Counted from the first letter of the stretch, positions 28,207 to 39,753 are shown. The stretch is 64,000 nt of DNA from Actinomycetota bacterium (GCA_030841035.1 JAVEDI010000022.1:1-64000); one strand, 5' to 3'. The notes: generated by a model from the sequence alone, not told the origin. Made by a program: numbers and translations.

Positions 28207-29205
28207 TCAGGTGGAGCGGGTGACCACCGAGTCGCACAGGGACTCCAGGGCCGCACGGGCCGACCCGGCGGGCAGCGGCTCGAGCACCGAGCGGGCGTCA
28301 TCGGCTATCCGTCGCAGGTCGGCCCGGGCGGCGTCCAGTGCCGGGTGGACGCGCAGCAGCGCCAGCGCCTCGCGGTGGCGGGCGTCGTCGGTGAGGTCGC
28401 CGTCGAGCAGCTCGAGCAGCCGCTGGTCCGACGGGTGCTCGCCCGCGGTACGCCGCGCGTGCAGCACCGGCAGCGTCGAGACGCCCTCGCGCAGGTCGGT
28501 GCCGGGCACCTTGCCCGACTGCACGCTCTCGGAGGCCACGTCGATGATGTCGTCGGAGAGCTGGAACGCCACGCCGAACCGCTCGCCGAAACGGCTCATC
28601 ACGTCGACGTAGGCGTCATCGGCGCCCGAGAGCAGTGCCCCGAAGCGGCCGGAGGTCGCGATCAGCGACCCCGTCTTGTCGGCCAGCACCGAGAGGTAGT
28701 GCTCCACCGGGTCCTGGTCGCCGGGGCCCAGCGTCTCGCGGATCTGCCCGGTCACCAGCCGCTCGAAGGTGCGCGCCTGCAGCCGCACCGCCTCCGGCCC
28801 GAGGTCGGCGAGCAGGTCGGAGGCCCGGGCGAAGAGGAAGTCACCGGTGAGGATCGCGACGGTGTTGTCCCACCGCGCGTTGGCACTGGCCGCGCCCCGG
28901 CGCAGCGCCGCCTCGTCCATGACGTCGTCGTGGTAGAGCGTCGCCAGGTGGGTGAGCTCGACCACGACCGCCGCGGGTACGACGCCGGGTGCGCTCGGAT
29001 CACCGAACTGGGCGGCGAGCAGCACCAGCAACGGCCGGAACCGCTTGCCGCCGGCGTCGACGAGGTGCCGTGACGTCTCGGCGACGAACGGGAAGTCGCT
29101 CTTGACCGCCTCGTGCAAGGCCGCCTCCACCGAGCCCATGCCGGCGCGCAGGTCCGCCTCGAGCACCGGGTCGATGCTCGAGAGGCCGAACGGGCCAGTG
29201 GTCAC
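28207..29205 (-). CDS. Long-chain polyprenyl diphosphate synthase
   Basis: Trans-prenyltransferase of 332 residues making the C35-C50-type tail for menaquinone. First Asp-rich motif LYHDDVMDEAALRRG (near 92) with a small residue (Ala) five before it, consistent with long products; second motif QLSDDIIDVASE (near 215); GGKRFRPLLVLL near 52. GTG start with GGAAGGA, only 18 nt after nuoN, so it is the last gene of the nuoA-N operon. That ties tail synthesis to the enzyme that uses the quinone. Chain length cannot be read exactly. Confidence 0.9.
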   Translation of the reverse strand: MTTGPFGLSSIDPVLEADLRAGMGSVEAALHEAVKSDFPFVAETSRHLVDAGGKRFRPLLVLLAAQFGDPSAPGVVPAAVVVELTHLATLYHDDVMDEAALRRGAASANARWDNTVAILTGDFLFARASDLLADLGPEAVRLQARTFERLVTGQIRETLGPGDQDPVEHYLSVLADKTGSLIATSGRFGALLSGADDAYVDVMSRFGERFGVAFQLSDDIIDVASESVQSGKVPGTDLREGVSTLPVLHARRTAGEHPSDQRLLELLDGDLTDDARHREALALLRVHPALDAARADLRRIADDARSVLEPLPAGSARAALESLCDSVVTRST

Positions 29206-29223
29206 GGGTCACATCCTTCCCGG

Positions 29224-30801
29224 TCAGCGCACGAACTGCGAGGCCTGGGCCGCCAGGTCGAGCACCTGCGTGGGCCACACGCCCAGCAGCACCGTCACCC
29301 CGGCGCTCAGCGCGATCGTCATGGTCGTGAGCGCGCTGGGCACCGCGACCGCCGGTCCGTCGGGGGCCGGCGCCGAGAAGAACATCAGCACCACGACGCG
29401 GAAGTAGAAGAAGGCGGCGACGGCACTCATCACCACGCCGACGATGACCAGGGGCGTCGCGCCACCGGCGATCGCGGCCGAGAAGACCGCGAACTTCCCG
29501 GTGAAGCCGCTGGTCAGCGGGATGCCGGCGAAGGCGGCGAGGAACAGCGTGAAGACGGCGGCCACCAGCGGCGAGCGCTTGGCGAGACCGGCCCACTGCG
29601 ACAAGTGGGTGGCCTCCCCACCCGCGTCCCTCACGAGGGTGACGACAGCGAAGGCGCCGATCGTGGTGAACCCGTAGGCCAGCAGGTAGAAGAGCACGCT
29701 CGAGACGCCGAGGATCTCGCCGGTCCTCGCATCGACGGTGTCGGTCGCCACCATCCCGGTCAGGATGAAGCCGGCGTGCGCGATCGAGGAGTAGGCCAGC
29801 ATGCGCTTGACGTCGGTCTGGGTGATGGCGATGACCGAGCCCACCACCATGGTGAGGATCGCGATGGCCCAGATCAGCGGCTGCCACTCCCACACCAGCC
29901 CGCCCAGGCCGACGTAGAACACCCGCATCAGGGCACCGAAGGCGGCGACCTTGGTGCAGGCAGCCATGAAGCCGGTCACCGGCGTGGGCGCCCCTTGGTA
30001 GACGTCAGGCGTCCACGAGTGGAAGGGCGCCGCACCGACCTTGAACAGCAGGCCGACGGCCAGCAGCGCCGTGCCGACCACGAGCAGCGTGTCGGAACCC
30101 GAGCCGTTGCTGACGGCCGCCGCGATGCCCGAGAGACGCACGGTGCCGGCGTAGCCGTAGAGCAGCGCGATGCCGTACAGGAAGAACGCCGAGGAGAACG
30201 CGCCGAGCAGGAAGTACTTGAGCGAGGCCTCCTGGCTGAGCAGCCGGCGACGGCGCGACAGCCCGCACAGCAGGTAGAGCGGCAACGAGAGGACCTCGAG
30301 GGCCACGAACATGGTCAACAGGTCGTTGGCCGCGGGGAACAGCAGCATGCCGCCGATGGCGAACATCGTCAGCGGGAAGACCTCGGTCTGGGTGACCCCA
30401 GTGGCCGTGAGCACCCGCTCGTGCTCGGAGCCGGGCACCGACGAGCCGGCGGAGGTGAACACCCCGCCGCGGTCGAGCGAGGGCTCCGCCATCGCCAGCA
30501 CGGCGGGGACGGCCAGGACCAGGATGGTGCCCTGCAGGAACAGCGCGGGTCCGTCGATGGCCACCGCGCCCATGACCGCGACGCCATAGTGACCGGCCAG
30601 CCCCACCACCGCCACGAACGCGGCGACCAGCCCACCCACCGCGAGCACCAGCTGCACGTGCTGCCGGGCGGTGCGTCCCATGAAGGCCTCGACGAGCACG
30701 CCCAGGAGCGCGACGCCGAAGACGATGAGCATCGGCAGCAGCTGGCGGTACTCGACCGAGGGCGTCTGGAAGGTCGCCGCGGAAAGCGTCACGACGTTCA
30801 C
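29224..30801 (-). CDS. nuoN: NADH-quinone oxidoreductase subunit N
   Basis: Antiporter-like subunit of complex I, 525 residues and about 14 helices. Glu in MFVALEVLSLPLYLLCGLSR, Lys in EASLKYFLLGAFSSAFFLYG, and Lys in LLFKVGAAPFHSWTPDVYQG match the pump residues. GTG start overlaps the nuoM stop by 4 nt. It is the last nuo gene, followed closely by the polyprenyl synthase. Confidence 0.97.
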   Translation of the reverse strand: MNVVTLSAATFQTPSVEYRQLLPMLIVFGVALLGVLVEAFMGRTARQHVQLVLAVGGLVAAFVAVVGLAGHYGVAVMGAVAIDGPALFLQGTILVLAVPAVLAMAEPSLDRGGVFTSAGSSVPGSEHERVLTATGVTQTEVFPLTMFAIGGMLLFPAANDLLTMFVALEVLSLPLYLLCGLSRRRRLLSQEASLKYFLLGAFSSAFFLYGIALLYGYAGTVRLSGIAAAVSNGSGSDTLLVVGTALLAVGLLFKVGAAPFHSWTPDVYQGAPTPVTGFMAACTKVAAFGALMRVFYVGLGGLVWEWQPLIWAIAILTMVVGSVIAITQTDVKRMLAYSSIAHAGFILTGMVATDTVDARTGEILGVSSVLFYLLAYGFTTIGAFAVVTLVRDAGGEATHLSQWAGLAKRSPLVAAVFTLFLAAFAGIPLTSGFTGKFAVFSAAIAGGATPLVIVGVVMSAVAAFFYFRVVVLMFFSAPAPDGPAVAVPSALTTMTIALSAGVTVLLGVWPTQVLDLAAQASQFVR

Positions 30802-32330
30802 TTGCGCGTCCCCTCTGCGACCGGCACCACCGGCTTGGGGTCAGTCTGGCCGATCTGCTGCATCGTGCGCTCCACGGCGGGGTTGATGACGTCGAGCACC
30901 GGCTTGGGATAGAAACCCAGCCCGATGATGACCGCCAGCAGCGGTGCCACGACCCAGGCCTCGCGGGCCGTCAGGTCGCGCAGCAGCCGGGTGCCCTCGG
31001 TGGGCTGGCCGGTCATCGTGCGCTGGTACATCAGCAGGATGTAGATCGACGCCAGGATGATGCCGCCGGTCGCGATGATCGCCGCTGCCTGGTAACGGGT
31101 GAACGTGCCGACCAGCACCAGGAACTCGCTCACGAACGTCGAGAGTCCGGGCAGCGCGAGGCTGGACAGGCCCGCGACGAGGAAGGTGCCGGCCAGCATC
31201 GGCGCCACGCGCTGCACGCCGCCGTAGTCGGCGATCAGGCGCGAGCCGCGCCGGCTGATCAGGAAGCCGACGATGAGGAACAGCGCTGCGGTCGAGAACC
31301 CGTGGTTGACCATGTACAGGGTCGAGCCGGACTGGCCCTGGGTGGTCATCGCGAAGATGCCCAGAGCGATGAAACCGAAGTGTGAGATCGACGTGTAGGC
31401 GATCAGCCGCTTCATGTCGGTCTGGCCGATGGCCAGCAACGCGCCGTAGATGACGCCGATGACGCACAGGGTGATGACCACGGGCGTGGCCCACCGCGAC
31501 GCGTCGGGGAACAGCGGCAGGCAGAAGCGCAGCATGCCGAACGTGCCCACCTTGTCGAGGACCCCGACGAGCAGTACGGCGCCCCCGGGCGGGGCCTCGG
31601 CCGCCGCGTCGGGCAGCCACGTGTGCACCGGCCACAGCGGCGCCTTGATCGCGAACGCCGTGAAGAACCCGACGAACAGCAGCTTCTCGGTCGCCGGGGT
31701 GAAGTCGAGGTTGAGCATGTTCTGGAACAGGAACGCCTTCTCGCCGCCGTCGGAGACGACGAACAGCCCGATGACCGCGGCCAGCATGAGCAGGCCGCCG
31801 AAGAGGCTGTAGAGCAGGAACTTCACCGCCGCGTAGGAGCGCTGGGCGCCGCCGTAGGACCCGATGATGAAGTACATCGGGACGAGCATCGCCTCGAACA
31901 GGATGTAGAAGAGGAACACGTCGGTGGCGGCGAACACCCCGACCATGAACGTCTCGAGCAGCAGCAGGAGCGCGAAGTAGCCCTTGACGCTTCTGCGCGT
32001 GTCGTCGACGTCGTGCCACGAGGCGAGGATGCACACCGGCGTGAGGACCGCCGCCAGGGCGATGAGCACCAGCGCGATGCCGTCGACGCCGAGCGCGTAG
32101 CTCACGCCGAACTGCGGGATCCACGGGTGGACCTCGGAGAACTGGAACATCGCCTTGGCGTCGGGGTCGAACTGCAGCGACATCAGGACCGTGACGACGA
32201 GCACCACCAGCGAGATGGCCAGCGCAAGCTGCTTGGCCAGCAGGTCGCGCCCCTTGGGCAGCGCCGCCACCGCCACCGATCCCACGAGGGGGATCGCGGC
32301 GAGCGTGCTCAGCCACGGGAAGTCGGTCAC
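30798..32330 (-). CDS. nuoM: NADH-quinone oxidoreductase subunit M
   Basis: Proton-pumping subunit, 510 residues. Conserved Glu in FYILFEAMLVPMYFIIGSYG (near 148) and pump Lys in FAIKAPLWPVHTWLPDAAAE (near 236); LPGLSTFVSEFLVLVGTF late. The GTG at 32330 has a GAGGGA ribosome site and overlaps the stop of a 16-codon frame that fills the gap from nuoL. A larger start in the same frame would add Cys/Trp-rich unnatural sequence. Confidence 0.97.
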   Translation of the reverse strand: MTDFPWLSTLAAIPLVGSVAVAALPKGRDLLAKQLALAISLVVLVVTVLMSLQFDPDAKAMFQFSEVHPWIPQFGVSYALGVDGIALVLIALAAVLTPVCILASWHDVDDTRRSVKGYFALLLLLETFMVGVFAATDVFLFYILFEAMLVPMYFIIGSYGGAQRSYAAVKFLLYSLFGGLLMLAAVIGLFVVSDGGEKAFLFQNMLNLDFTPATEKLLFVGFFTAFAIKAPLWPVHTWLPDAAAEAPPGGAVLLVGVLDKVGTFGMLRFCLPLFPDASRWATPVVITLCVIGVIYGALLAIGQTDMKRLIAYTSISHFGFIALGIFAMTTQGQSGSTLYMVNHGFSTAALFLIVGFLISRRGSRLIADYGGVQRVAPMLAGTFLVAGLSSLALPGLSTFVSEFLVLVGTFTRYQAAAIIATGGIILASIYILLMYQRTMTGQPTEGTRLLRDLTAREAWVVAPLLAVIIGLGFYPKPVLDVINPAVERTMQQIGQTDPKPVVPVAEGTRK

Positions 32331-32377
32331 GTCTGTCCCTCGATCGTCGTCACAGCTGCCTCGAATGCCGTCGTCAC
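32327..32377 (-). CDS. Possible 16-residue coupling ORF between nuoL and nuoM
   Basis: GTG 2 nt after the nuoL TAG opens a frame reading VTTAFEAAVTTIEGQT whose TGA overlaps the nuoM GTG (GTGA). The frame spans a 12-bp direct repeat GTCGTCACAGCT (32346-32357 and 32370-32381, 24 bp apart), suggesting a small local duplication. It could keep ribosomes moving from nuoL to nuoM. No protein family; may be chance. Confidence 0.3.
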   Translation of the reverse strand: MTTAFEAAVTTIEGQT

Positions 32378-32381
32378 AGCT
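32346..32381. repeat. 12-bp direct repeat at the nuoL-nuoM junction
   Basis: GTCGTCACAGCT occurs at 32346-32357 and 32370-32381 with a period of 24 bp. The second copy includes part of the nuoL stop codon. Probably a replication-slippage duplication. Confidence 0.6.
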
Positions 32382-34311
32382 AGACCCCCACCAACAGCAT
32401 GATGCCGACCAGCACGGCGGCACCCACCAACATCGACAGTGCGTAGGAGCGGACGAACCCCGTCTGCAGCCGGCGGAACCGGCCGGAGGTGCCCCCGATC
32501 AACGCCGCGACACCGTTGACCGCCCCGTCGACACCGCGGTTGTCGAAGTAGACGAGGGAACGGGTGAGGTACTGGCCGGGCCGCATCAGCAGCGACTCGT
32601 TGACCGCGTCCTGGTAGAGGTCGCGTCGGGCCGCCCGGGTCAGCGCGGTACCGACCGGGGCCGTGGCCGGGACCGGGCGTCGTAGGTACATGCTCCACGC
32701 CAGTCCGATGCCGACGGCGACGAGCAGCACCGTCAGGGTGGTCAGCACGCTCACCGGCAGCGCGGTGGTCTGCTCGCCGTGGCTGCCCACCACCGGCTCC
32801 AGCCAGTGCTGGATGGCCCCGGTCGGACCCAGCAGCAGGCCCAGGAACGCCGAGCCGATCGCCAGGACCACGAGCGGCACCGTCATCACCGCTGGCGACT
32901 CGTGGGGGTGCACGTCCTCGGTCCAGCGCCGCTCGCCGTGGAAGGTCATGAGGAACAGGCGGGTCATGTAGAACGCCGTGACACCGGCACCGATGAGCGC
33001 CGCGATCCCGAACACCCACGGCCGCCAGCCGTCACCGACGAACGCCGCCTCGATGATCTTGTCCTTGCTCCAGAACCCCGAGAGGCCGGGGAACCCGATG
33101 ATGGCCAGCCAGCCCAGCAGGAAGGTGAACCAGGTGACCTTCATGACCGAGGACAGTCCACCGAAGCGGCGCATGTCGACCTGGTCGTTCATGCCGTGCA
33201 TGACCGATCCGGCGCCGAGGAACATGCCGGCCTTGAAGAACCCGTGGGTGAGCAGGTGGAAGATCGCGAACGCGTAGCCGACCGGGCCGAGGCCGGCAGC
33301 GAGGATCATGTAGCCGATCTGCGACATGGTCGAGGCGGCGAGCGCCTTCTTGATGTCGTCCTTGGCGGTGCCGATGATCGCACCGAAGAGCAGCGTGATG
33401 GCGCCGACGATGACCACGACGAGCTGTGCGTCCGGCGCTCCCTCGAAGACCGGCGCCGACCTGATGATGAGGTAGACACCAGCGGTGACCATCGTCGCCG
33501 CGTGGATGAGCGCGGACACCGGCGTCGGGCCCGCCATGGCGTCACCGAGCCAGGACTGCAGCGGGAACTGGGCCGACTTGCCGCACGCAGCGAGCAGCAG
33601 CATCAGGCCGATCGCGGTAAGCGCTGCCTCGCTCGCGCGGTCGGCGGCGCCGAAGACCCCTGCGAAGCTCACCGTGCCGAGCTGCCAGAACATGATCATG
33701 ATTGCGACCGAGAGCCCGAAGTCACCGACCCGGTTGGCCACGAACGCCTTCTTCGCCGCGGCGGCGTACTCGGGAACGTGGTTCCAGAAGCCGATCAACA
33801 GGTAGGACGCCAGGCCGACACCCTCCCAGCCGACGTACAGCACCAGGTAGCTGTCGGCGAGAACGAGCAACAGCATCGCCGCGACGAACAGGTTGAGGTA
33901 GCCGAAGAACCGGCGCCGCTCGGTGTCGTGCGCCATGTAGCCGATGGAGTAGATGTGGATCAGCGTGCCGACACCGGTGATGAGCAGCACGAAGCACATC
34001 GAGAGCTGGTCGACCAGCAGCCCGGCGTCGACCTGGAAGCTGCCGACGGAGATCCAGCTGTAGAGGTGCTGGCTGACGGCCCGGTCCTCGGCGTCGCGCC
34101 CGAGCAGCGCGAAGAACTGCACGAGACCGATCACGAACGACGCCGCGGGCATCGCCGTTCCGAGGAGGTGGCCGAACCGGTCGGTGCGTCGACCGCCGAG
34201 GATCAGCACTGCGGCGCCGAAGAGCGGCAGGGCGATCAGCAGCCAGCTCAGCGAGAAGACGCCGGTGGCGGCGGCGCCCTGCACGGACTGGGACGCGAAG
34301 GTCGTGGGCAC
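32380..34311 (-). CDS. nuoL: NADH-quinone oxidoreductase subunit L
   Basis: Largest pump subunit, 643 residues. Motifs [18 protein letters not shown] with the conserved Glu (near 164), [20 protein letters not shown] with Lys (near 240), [18 protein letters not shown], and a long C-terminal amphipathic/TM16 region as in E. coli NuoL. GTG start 10 nt after nuoK. Unlike most neighbours it is not directly overlapped by the next gene but followed by a 49-nt gap. Confidence 0.97.
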   Translation of the reverse strand: MPTTFASQSVQGAAATGVFSLSWLLIALPLFGAAVLILGGRRTDRFGHLLGTAMPAASFVIGLVQFFALLGRDAEDRAVSQHLYSWISVGSFQVDAGLLVDQLSMCFVLLITGVGTLIHIYSIGYMAHDTERRRFFGYLNLFVAAMLLLVLADSYLVLYVGWEGVGLASYLLIGFWNHVPEYAAAAKKAFVANRVGDFGLSVAIMIMFWQLGTVSFAGVFGAADRASEAALTAIGLMLLLAACGKSAQFPLQSWLGDAMAGPTPVSALIHAATMVTAGVYLIIRSAPVFEGAPDAQLVVVIVGAITLLFGAIIGTAKDDIKKALAASTMSQIGYMILAAGLGPVGYAFAIFHLLTHGFFKAGMFLGAGSVMHGMNDQVDMRRFGGLSSVMKVTWFTFLLGWLAIIGFPGLSGFWSKDKIIEAAFVGDGWRPWVFGIAALIGAGVTAFYMTRLFLMTFHGERRWTEDVHPHESPAVMTVPLVVLAIGSAFLGLLLGPTGAIQHWLEPVVGSHGEQTTALPVSVLTTLTVLLVAVGIGLAWSMYLRRPVPATAPVGTALTRAARRDLYQDAVNESLLMRPGQYLTRSLVYFDNRGVDGAVNGVAALIGGTSGRFRRLQTGFVRSYALSMLVGAAVLVGIMLLVGV

Positions 34312-34321
34312 GGTGGCAGTC

Positions 34322-34621
34322 CTAGTACTTCAGCAGGTTGGCGCCGTCGACGGAGGCCGATCGGCGGGCACGGAAGATGGTCATGATGATGGCGAGACCG
34401 ACGACGACCTCGGCCGCCGCGACGACCATCACGAAGAATGCGATCACCTGGCCGTCGAGGTTGCCGTGCATGCGGGCGAACGCCACGAAGGTGAGGTTGG
34501 TGGCGTTGAGCATCAGCTCGACGGACATGAACACCACGATCGCGTTGCGCCGCAGCAGCACGCCTGCGGCGCCGATGGAGAACAGCAGCGCGGACAGGTA
34601 GACGTAGTTCATGGGGTTCAT
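34322..34621 (-). CDS. nuoK: NADH-quinone oxidoreductase subunit K
   Basis: Three-helix membrane subunit of 99 residues, standard length. Buried Glu residues in [20 protein letters not shown] and [21 protein letters not shown] overlaps the nuoJ stop (ATGA). Confidence 0.97.
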   Translation of the reverse strand: MNPMNYVYLSALLFSIGAAGVLLRRNAIVVFMSVELMLNATNLTFVAFARMHGNLDGQVIAFFVMVVAAAEVVVGLAIIMTIFRARRSASVDGANLLKY

Positions 34622-35415
34622 CGATCGTCACCGTCCCCTTCGATCTGGCTGGCGTCGCGCACGACGACGTCGGCACCCGGAGCCTGGCGTACGTCGCCGC
34701 GGGCGATGAGCACGCGCGAGACCGAGGTCTCTGCCGGGCTGCCGTCGGGCAACAGCGCGGGGGTGTCGACCGCGTTGTGCCGGGCGTAGACGCCGGGGCC
34801 CGGCAGGGGCGCCGGGTGCATGCCACCGCGGAAGCGCTGCACCGACAGCTCGCGCTGGGAGAGCGGACGCTCGATGCGCTCGCGGTGGGCGAGCACCATC
34901 GCCCCCAGCGCCGCCGTGATGAGCAACGCGCTGGTCACCTCGAAGGCGAAGACGTAGCGGGAGAAGATCAGCGCCGCGAGGCCCTGCACGTTGCCGTCCC
35001 GGTTGGCCTGGTCGAGCCCGGCGTTGTCGACGACGACGTCACCGATGGCGAACATCAGCAGCGCACCGAAGCCGAGCGCGGCCGCGACGGCGGCCACCCG
35101 CTGCCCGCGCAGCGTCTCGACCAGCGAGTCGCTCGAGTCCACGCCGACGAGCATGAGCACGAACAGGAACAGCATCATCACGGCGCCGGTGTAGACCACG
35201 ATCTGCACGACACCGAGGAACGGCGCGTCCTGGGCGAGGTAGAACCCCGCCAGGCACAGCATCGTGAGCGCCAGCAGCAGCGCGCTGTGCACGGCCTTGC
35301 GGCTGAGGAGCATCCCCAGAGAGGCGAGGACGGCGACCGGTGCCAGGACCCAGAACAGGACCGCCTCACCGGTGCCCGTGTCGGTCGCCGCGAGCAGCAG
35401 GCCGGTCCCGCTCAT
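34618..35415 (-). CDS. nuoJ: NADH-quinone oxidoreductase subunit J
   Basis: Five-helix membrane subunit, 265 residues. Core segment [20 protein letters not shown] (TM3, near 70). After the last helix (about 183) there is an 80-residue cytoplasmic extension rich in Arg/Pro/Asp that the second copy lacks; similar tails occur in other actinobacterial NuoJ, function unknown. ATG overlaps the nuoI stop. Confidence 0.96.
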   Translation of the reverse strand: MSGTGLLLAATDTGTGEAVLFWVLAPVAVLASLGMLLSRKAVHSALLLALTMLCLAGFYLAQDAPFLGVVQIVVYTGAVMMLFLFVLMLVGVDSSDSLVETLRGQRVAAVAAALGFGALLMFAIGDVVVDNAGLDQANRDGNVQGLAALIFSRYVFAFEVTSALLITAALGAMVLAHRERIERPLSQRELSVQRFRGGMHPAPLPGPGVYARHNAVDTPALLPDGSPAETSVSRVLIARGDVRQAPGADVVVRDASQIEGDGDDR

Positions 35416-35981
35416 CGGGGCACATCCTGCCCGGACCGGGCGCGGTCGGCGACGTACTGCTCCTGCTCCGGGGTCGCCCGGGTGACCTTGCCGCGGTAGT
35501 AGTCCTGCTCGTCCGTGCCCTCGACCATCGGGTGCGGCGCGGGCGCCATGCCCGCCAGCATCGGGGCGAGCAGGTCGTGCTTCTCGAAGATGAGGCTCTC
35601 GCGGCTGACGTCGGCCAGCTCGTACTCGTTGCTCATCGTGAGCGCCCGCGTGGGGCAGGCCTCGATGCACAGCCCGCAGAAGATGCAGCGCAGGTAGTTG
35701 ATCTGGTAGACGCGGCCGTAGCGCTCACCGGGCGAGTAGCGCTCGTCGACGGTGTTGTCGGCGCCCTCGACGTAGATCGCGTCGGCCGGGCAGGCCCACG
35801 CGCACAGCTCGCACCCGATGCACTTCTCGAGGCCGTCGGGGTGCCGGTTGAGCACGTGCCGGCCGTGGAAGCGCGGCTCGGTCGGCTTCTTCTCCTCGGG
35901 GTACTGCTCCGTGACGACCTTCTTGAACATGGTCGCGAAGGTGACACCGAACCCCTTGACCTGGCTCAGCAAATCGGTCAC
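35412..35981 (-). CDS. nuoI: NADH-quinone oxidoreductase subunit I
   Basis: Two-cluster ferredoxin-like subunit, 189 residues. [16 protein letters not shown] (near 54) and [16 protein letters not shown] (near 99) bind N6a and N6b. GTG start overlaps the nuoH stop. Its sequence is distinct from NuoI2 ([12 protein letters not shown] form). Confidence 0.97.
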   Translation of the reverse strand: MTDLLSQVKGFGVTFATMFKKVVTEQYPEEKKPTEPRFHGRHVLNRHPDGLEKCIGCELCAWACPADAIYVEGADNTVDERYSPGERYGRVYQINYLRCIFCGLCIEACPTRALTMSNEYELADVSRESLIFEKHDLLAPMLAGMAPAPHPMVEGTDEQDYYRGKVTRATPEQEQYVADRARSGQDVPR

Positions 35982-37309
35982 CGGTCATCCTCCGACGTGA
36001 GGGTCTCGTCCTCGATCTCGGCCGGTGCGCTCGCACCGACCCGCGCCAGCGGTGGCAGCTGCTGGCCTGGCAGCGGCGGCACGGGGTGCCCTCCTGCCAT
36101 CGGGTCGAACGGGGACTCCTCCGCCACCGCCTCGGGCTGCGGCCTGCGGGCCGCGACCAGGTCCCACACGAAGGTCAGGCCGATGGCCACTGCGAGGATC
36201 CCGCCACCGTAGAGGAGCACCTGCTGCGTGCGGAAGTGGTACTCGGTGTTGAGGGCTCGCACTGTCGCGACCATCATCAGCCAGGCGAGCGCGACGGGGA
36301 TCAGGATCTTCCAGCCGAACTTCATGAACTGGTCGTAGCGCAGGCGAGGCAGCGTGCCGCGCAGCCAGATGAAGACGAACAGGAACATCAGCAGCTTGCC
36401 GACGAACCACAGCACCGGCCACCAGCCCTCGTTCGCCCCGTGCCACAGCGACAGCGGCCACGGTGCGCGCCACCCACCGAGGAACAAGGTGGTGGCCAGC
36501 GCGGAGACCGTGACCATGTTGACGTACTCGGCGAGGAAGAACAGCGCGAACTTCAAGGACGAGTACTCGGTGTGGAACCCACCCACCAGCTCGCCCTCGG
36601 CCTCGGGCAGGTCGAAGGGTGCGCGGTTGGTCTCGCCCACCATCGAGATGACGTAGATGACGAACGACGGCGCAAGAAGCACGGCGTACCACACGTGCGA
36701 CTGGGCCGCGACGATCTGGGACGTCGACATCGAGCCGGCGTAGAGGAAGACACCCACGAAGGACAGGCCCATGGCGACCTCGTAGGAGATCATCTGGGCC
36801 GACGAGCGGAGGCCGCCGAGCAGCGGATAGGTCGACCCGCTCGACCAGCCCGCCAGCACGATGCCGTAGATGCCCACCGAGGCGACGGCGAGGACGTACA
36901 GCACCGCGACGGGAAGATCGGTCAGCTGCACCGCGGTCCGGTGACCGAAGATCGTCACCTCGGGCCCGAAGGGGATGACGGCGAAGGTGAGGAACGCGGG
37001 CGCCACCGAGATGATCGGGGCCAGGATGAAGACCACCCGGTCGGCGGCCTTCGGGACGATGTCCTCCTTGAGAGCGAGCTTGACGCCGTCGGCGAGGCTC
37101 TGCAGAAGGCCGAACGGGCCCACCCGGTTGGGGCCGATGCGCTGCTGCATGCGCCCGACCACGCGCCGCTCGGCGTAGATGGCGAACAGCGTCATCACGA
37201 CGAGGAACACGAAGATGGCGACGGCCTTCAGCAGCACCAGCCACCACGGGTCGCGACCGAAGCCGGGGACCTCCGGCGAGGCGAGGATCGTGCCTGCGAA
37301 ACCGGTCAT
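35978..37309 (-). CDS. nuoH: NADH-quinone oxidoreductase subunit H
   Basis: Membrane subunit forming the quinone chamber, 443 residues, longer than E. coli NuoH (about 325) because of a C-terminal Pro/Glu-rich tail (about 385-443). Canonical motifs [20 protein letters not shown] and [20 protein letters not shown] with all three loop glutamates, and [22 protein letters not shown] overlaps the nuoG stop. Confidence 0.97.
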   Translation of the reverse strand: MTGFAGTILASPEVPGFGRDPWWLVLLKAVAIFVFLVVMTLFAIYAERRVVGRMQQRIGPNRVGPFGLLQSLADGVKLALKEDIVPKAADRVVFILAPIISVAPAFLTFAVIPFGPEVTIFGHRTAVQLTDLPVAVLYVLAVASVGIYGIVLAGWSSGSTYPLLGGLRSSAQMISYEVAMGLSFVGVFLYAGSMSTSQIVAAQSHVWYAVLLAPSFVIYVISMVGETNRAPFDLPEAEGELVGGFHTEYSSLKFALFFLAEYVNMVTVSALATTLFLGGWRAPWPLSLWHGANEGWWPVLWFVGKLLMFLFVFIWLRGTLPRLRYDQFMKFGWKILIPVALAWLMMVATVRALNTEYHFRTQQVLLYGGGILAVAIGLTFVWDLVAARRPQPEAVAEESPFDPMAGGHPVPPLPGQQLPPLARVGASAPAEIEDETLTSEDDR

Positions 37310-39753
37310 CGGGCACCTCCGTCGCCGGCGGCGAGCCGCACGACCGCTCCCGGAGCAGCGGCGAGGTCGCGGCGCACTGCGCTCCCGGTGGAGTTGGTGG
37401 GCAACCACACGACCCCGTCGGGCATGTCGGTCATGACCAACGGCACCGTGACGGAGCCGCGATCTGTGCTGACGGTCACGAGGTCCCCGTCGACCACACC
37501 GAGCGCCTGCGCCGTGCCCGTCGACAGCCGCGCGTGGGCGGCGCGTGCCGTTCCGGCGAGGTAGGGCTCGTCGTCCTGGAGGCGGCCGGCGTCCAGCAGG
37601 AGCGACCACGTCGCGAGCACCGCCTCGCCGGAGGACGGCTGCGGCGGCTCGGCAGGGTCGCGGTGCTCGAGAGCGACGCGCTCGCCGTCCCAGGGACCCA
37701 GCTCGGCGATCTCGACCCGGGCGGCCGCCACGTCGGGCAGGCCGAGGTCGACGTCCATGGCGGCGGCGAGGACGTGCAGCGCGCGTACGTCCGCCAGTGC
37801 GTTGGTGCCGCGCAGCACCTCGGCGAACGGCCGCTCGCGGCCCTCCCAGTCGACGTACGTCCCGGCCTTCTCCACGGCAGGTGCCACCGGGAGGACCACG
37901 TCGGCGCGCTCCGTCACGGCCGAGGCGCGCAGCTCGAGGCTGACCACGAAGCGTGCCGCGTCGAGGGCCGCCCGCGCGGCCAGCGGGTCGGGAAGGTCGT
38001 CGGGGTCGACGCCGCCGACCACCAGGGCACGCACCTGCCCCTGGTGCACCGCCTCGAGGATCTGCGAGGTCGAGCGGCCGGTCTGCGAGGGCAGCGACTC
38101 GACGCCCCACGCGGCGGCGAGGTCCGCCCGCGCCGACGGGTCGGCGACGGGACGGCCGCCGGCCAGCACGCAGGGCAGGGCCCCCGCCTCGAGCGCGCCG
38201 CGCTCACCGGCGCGCCGGGGTACCCAGGCGAGCCGGGCACCCGACGCCTCGGCGAGCGCCACCAGGGAGGAGAGACCACCGGGCACCTCGGCCAGCCGCT
38301 CGCCCACCAGGAGGACCGAGCCCGCGCCGTGCACCAGCGCGGCCGCCTCAGACACGCGGGAGTCACGGGCGGCCAGCGCGTCGAGGATCTCGGGCTCGGT
38401 GCCCGGGGCGCTCACCAGGAGTCGTCCCGAGAGCTTCTCCAGCCCCCGGGTCGCGAACGGCGCCACGGAGTGGACGGCCAGGCCGTTCTTGCGGACCGCC
38501 TTGCGCAGCCGCAGGAAGAGGATCGGCGACTCCTCCTCGGGCTCCAGGCCGACGAGCAGCACGGACCGGGCCGTCTCGAGCTCGGCGTAGGTGACGCCCA
38601 GGCCGGTGCCGGCAACACGGGCCGCGAGGAACTCGGCCTCCTCGGCGGAGTGCGGACGGGCGCGGAAGTCCACATCGTTGGTCGCGAGTGCGACGCGGGC
38701 GAACTTGGCGTAGGCGTAGGCGTCCTCGAGGGTGGCCCGACCACCGACGAGTACGCCGGTGGCACCGTGGGCAGCGCGTAGGCCCTCGGCCGCGAGGTGC
38801 AGCGCCTCGGACCACGACGTCGGCACGAGGGTGCCCTCGTCGTCACGCACCAGCGGCGTCGTGAGCCGGTCCTGCGCCGTCGCGTACTGGAAGGCCCAGC
38901 GGCCCTTGTCGCAGTTCCACTCCTCGTTGACCGCCGGGTCGTCACCGGCGAGCCGGCGCAACACCTTGCCGCGCCGGTGGTCGGTGCGGATCGCGCATCC
39001 CGACGCGCAGTGCTCACAGACGCCAGGCGTCGACACGAGGTCGAAGGGGCGCGACCGGAACCGATAGGCCGCACCGGTGAGGGCACCCACCGGGCAGATC
39101 TGCACGGTGTTGCCGGAGAAGTAGGACGCGAAGGGGTCGGCCTCGTAGATGCCGACCTGCTGAAGGGCGCCGCGCTCGAGCATCTCGATGAACGGGTCGC
39201 CCGCGATCTGGGCCGAGAAGCGGGTGCACCGTGCGCAGAGCACGCAACGCTCCCGGTCGAGCAGCACCTGACTGGAGATGTTGATGGGCTTGGGGAAGGT
39301 CCGCTTGACGTCGTGGAAGCGCGACTCGCCCCGGCCGTTGCTCATCGCCTGGTTCTGCAGGGGGCACTCGCCACCCTTGTCGCAGACCGGGCAGTCGAGG
39401 GGGTGGTTGATGAGCAACAGCTCCATGACGCCCTGCTGCGCCTTGTCGGCGACCGGCGAGGTCAGCTGTGTCTTGACGACCATGCCGTCGGTGACCGTGG
39501 TGGTGCAGGACGCGAGCGGCTTGGCCTGTCCCTCCACCTCGACCAGGCACTGCCGGCAGGCACCGACCGGGTCGAGCAGCGGGTGGTCACAGAAGCGGGG
39601 CACCTGGATGCCGATCAGCTCGGCGGCCCGGATGACCAGGGTGCCCTTCGGCACGCTGACCTCGAAACCGTCGATCGTGACGGAGACCAGGTCCTCGGCC
39701 TTGACCATCGGTGCCGCCTGGCCGGCCGCCTGGGAGTTGGTGGTGACCGTCAT
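37306..39753 (-). CDS. nuoG: NADH-quinone oxidoreductase subunit G
   Basis: Large iron-sulphur subunit, 815 residues. N-terminal 2Fe-2S site ([19 protein letters not shown] near 54, fourth Cys near 84), then [20 protein letters not shown] (His-Cys3 cluster N5), [14 protein letters not shown] with a late Cys in VQICPVGAL (N4), CEHCASGC (extra N7-type motif), and a degenerate molybdopterin-oxidoreductase-like C-terminal half. ATG at 39753 overlaps the nuoF stop. Confidence 0.96.
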   Translation of the reverse strand: MTVTTNSQAAGQAAPMVKAEDLVSVTIDGFEVSVPKGTLVIRAAELIGIQVPRFCDHPLLDPVGACRQCLVEVEGQAKPLASCTTTVTDGMVVKTQLTSPVADKAQQGVMELLLINHPLDCPVCDKGGECPLQNQAMSNGRGESRFHDVKRTFPKPINISSQVLLDRERCVLCARCTRFSAQIAGDPFIEMLERGALQQVGIYEADPFASYFSGNTVQICPVGALTGAAYRFRSRPFDLVSTPGVCEHCASGCAIRTDHRRGKVLRRLAGDDPAVNEEWNCDKGRWAFQYATAQDRLTTPLVRDDEGTLVPTSWSEALHLAAEGLRAAHGATGVLVGGRATLEDAYAYAKFARVALATNDVDFRARPHSAEEAEFLAARVAGTGLGVTYAELETARSVLLVGLEPEEESPILFLRLRKAVRKNGLAVHSVAPFATRGLEKLSGRLLVSAPGTEPEILDALAARDSRVSEAAALVHGAGSVLLVGERLAEVPGGLSSLVALAEASGARLAWVPRRAGERGALEAGALPCVLAGGRPVADPSARADLAAAWGVESLPSQTGRSTSQILEAVHQGQVRALVVGGVDPDDLPDPLAARAALDAARFVVSLELRASAVTERADVVLPVAPAVEKAGTYVDWEGRERPFAEVLRGTNALADVRALHVLAAAMDVDLGLPDVAAARVEIAELGPWDGERVALEHRDPAEPPQPSSGEAVLATWSLLLDAGRLQDDEPYLAGTARAAHARLSTGTAQALGVVDGDLVTVSTDRGSVTVPLVMTDMPDGVVWLPTNSTGSAVRRDLAAAPGAVVRLAAGDGGAR

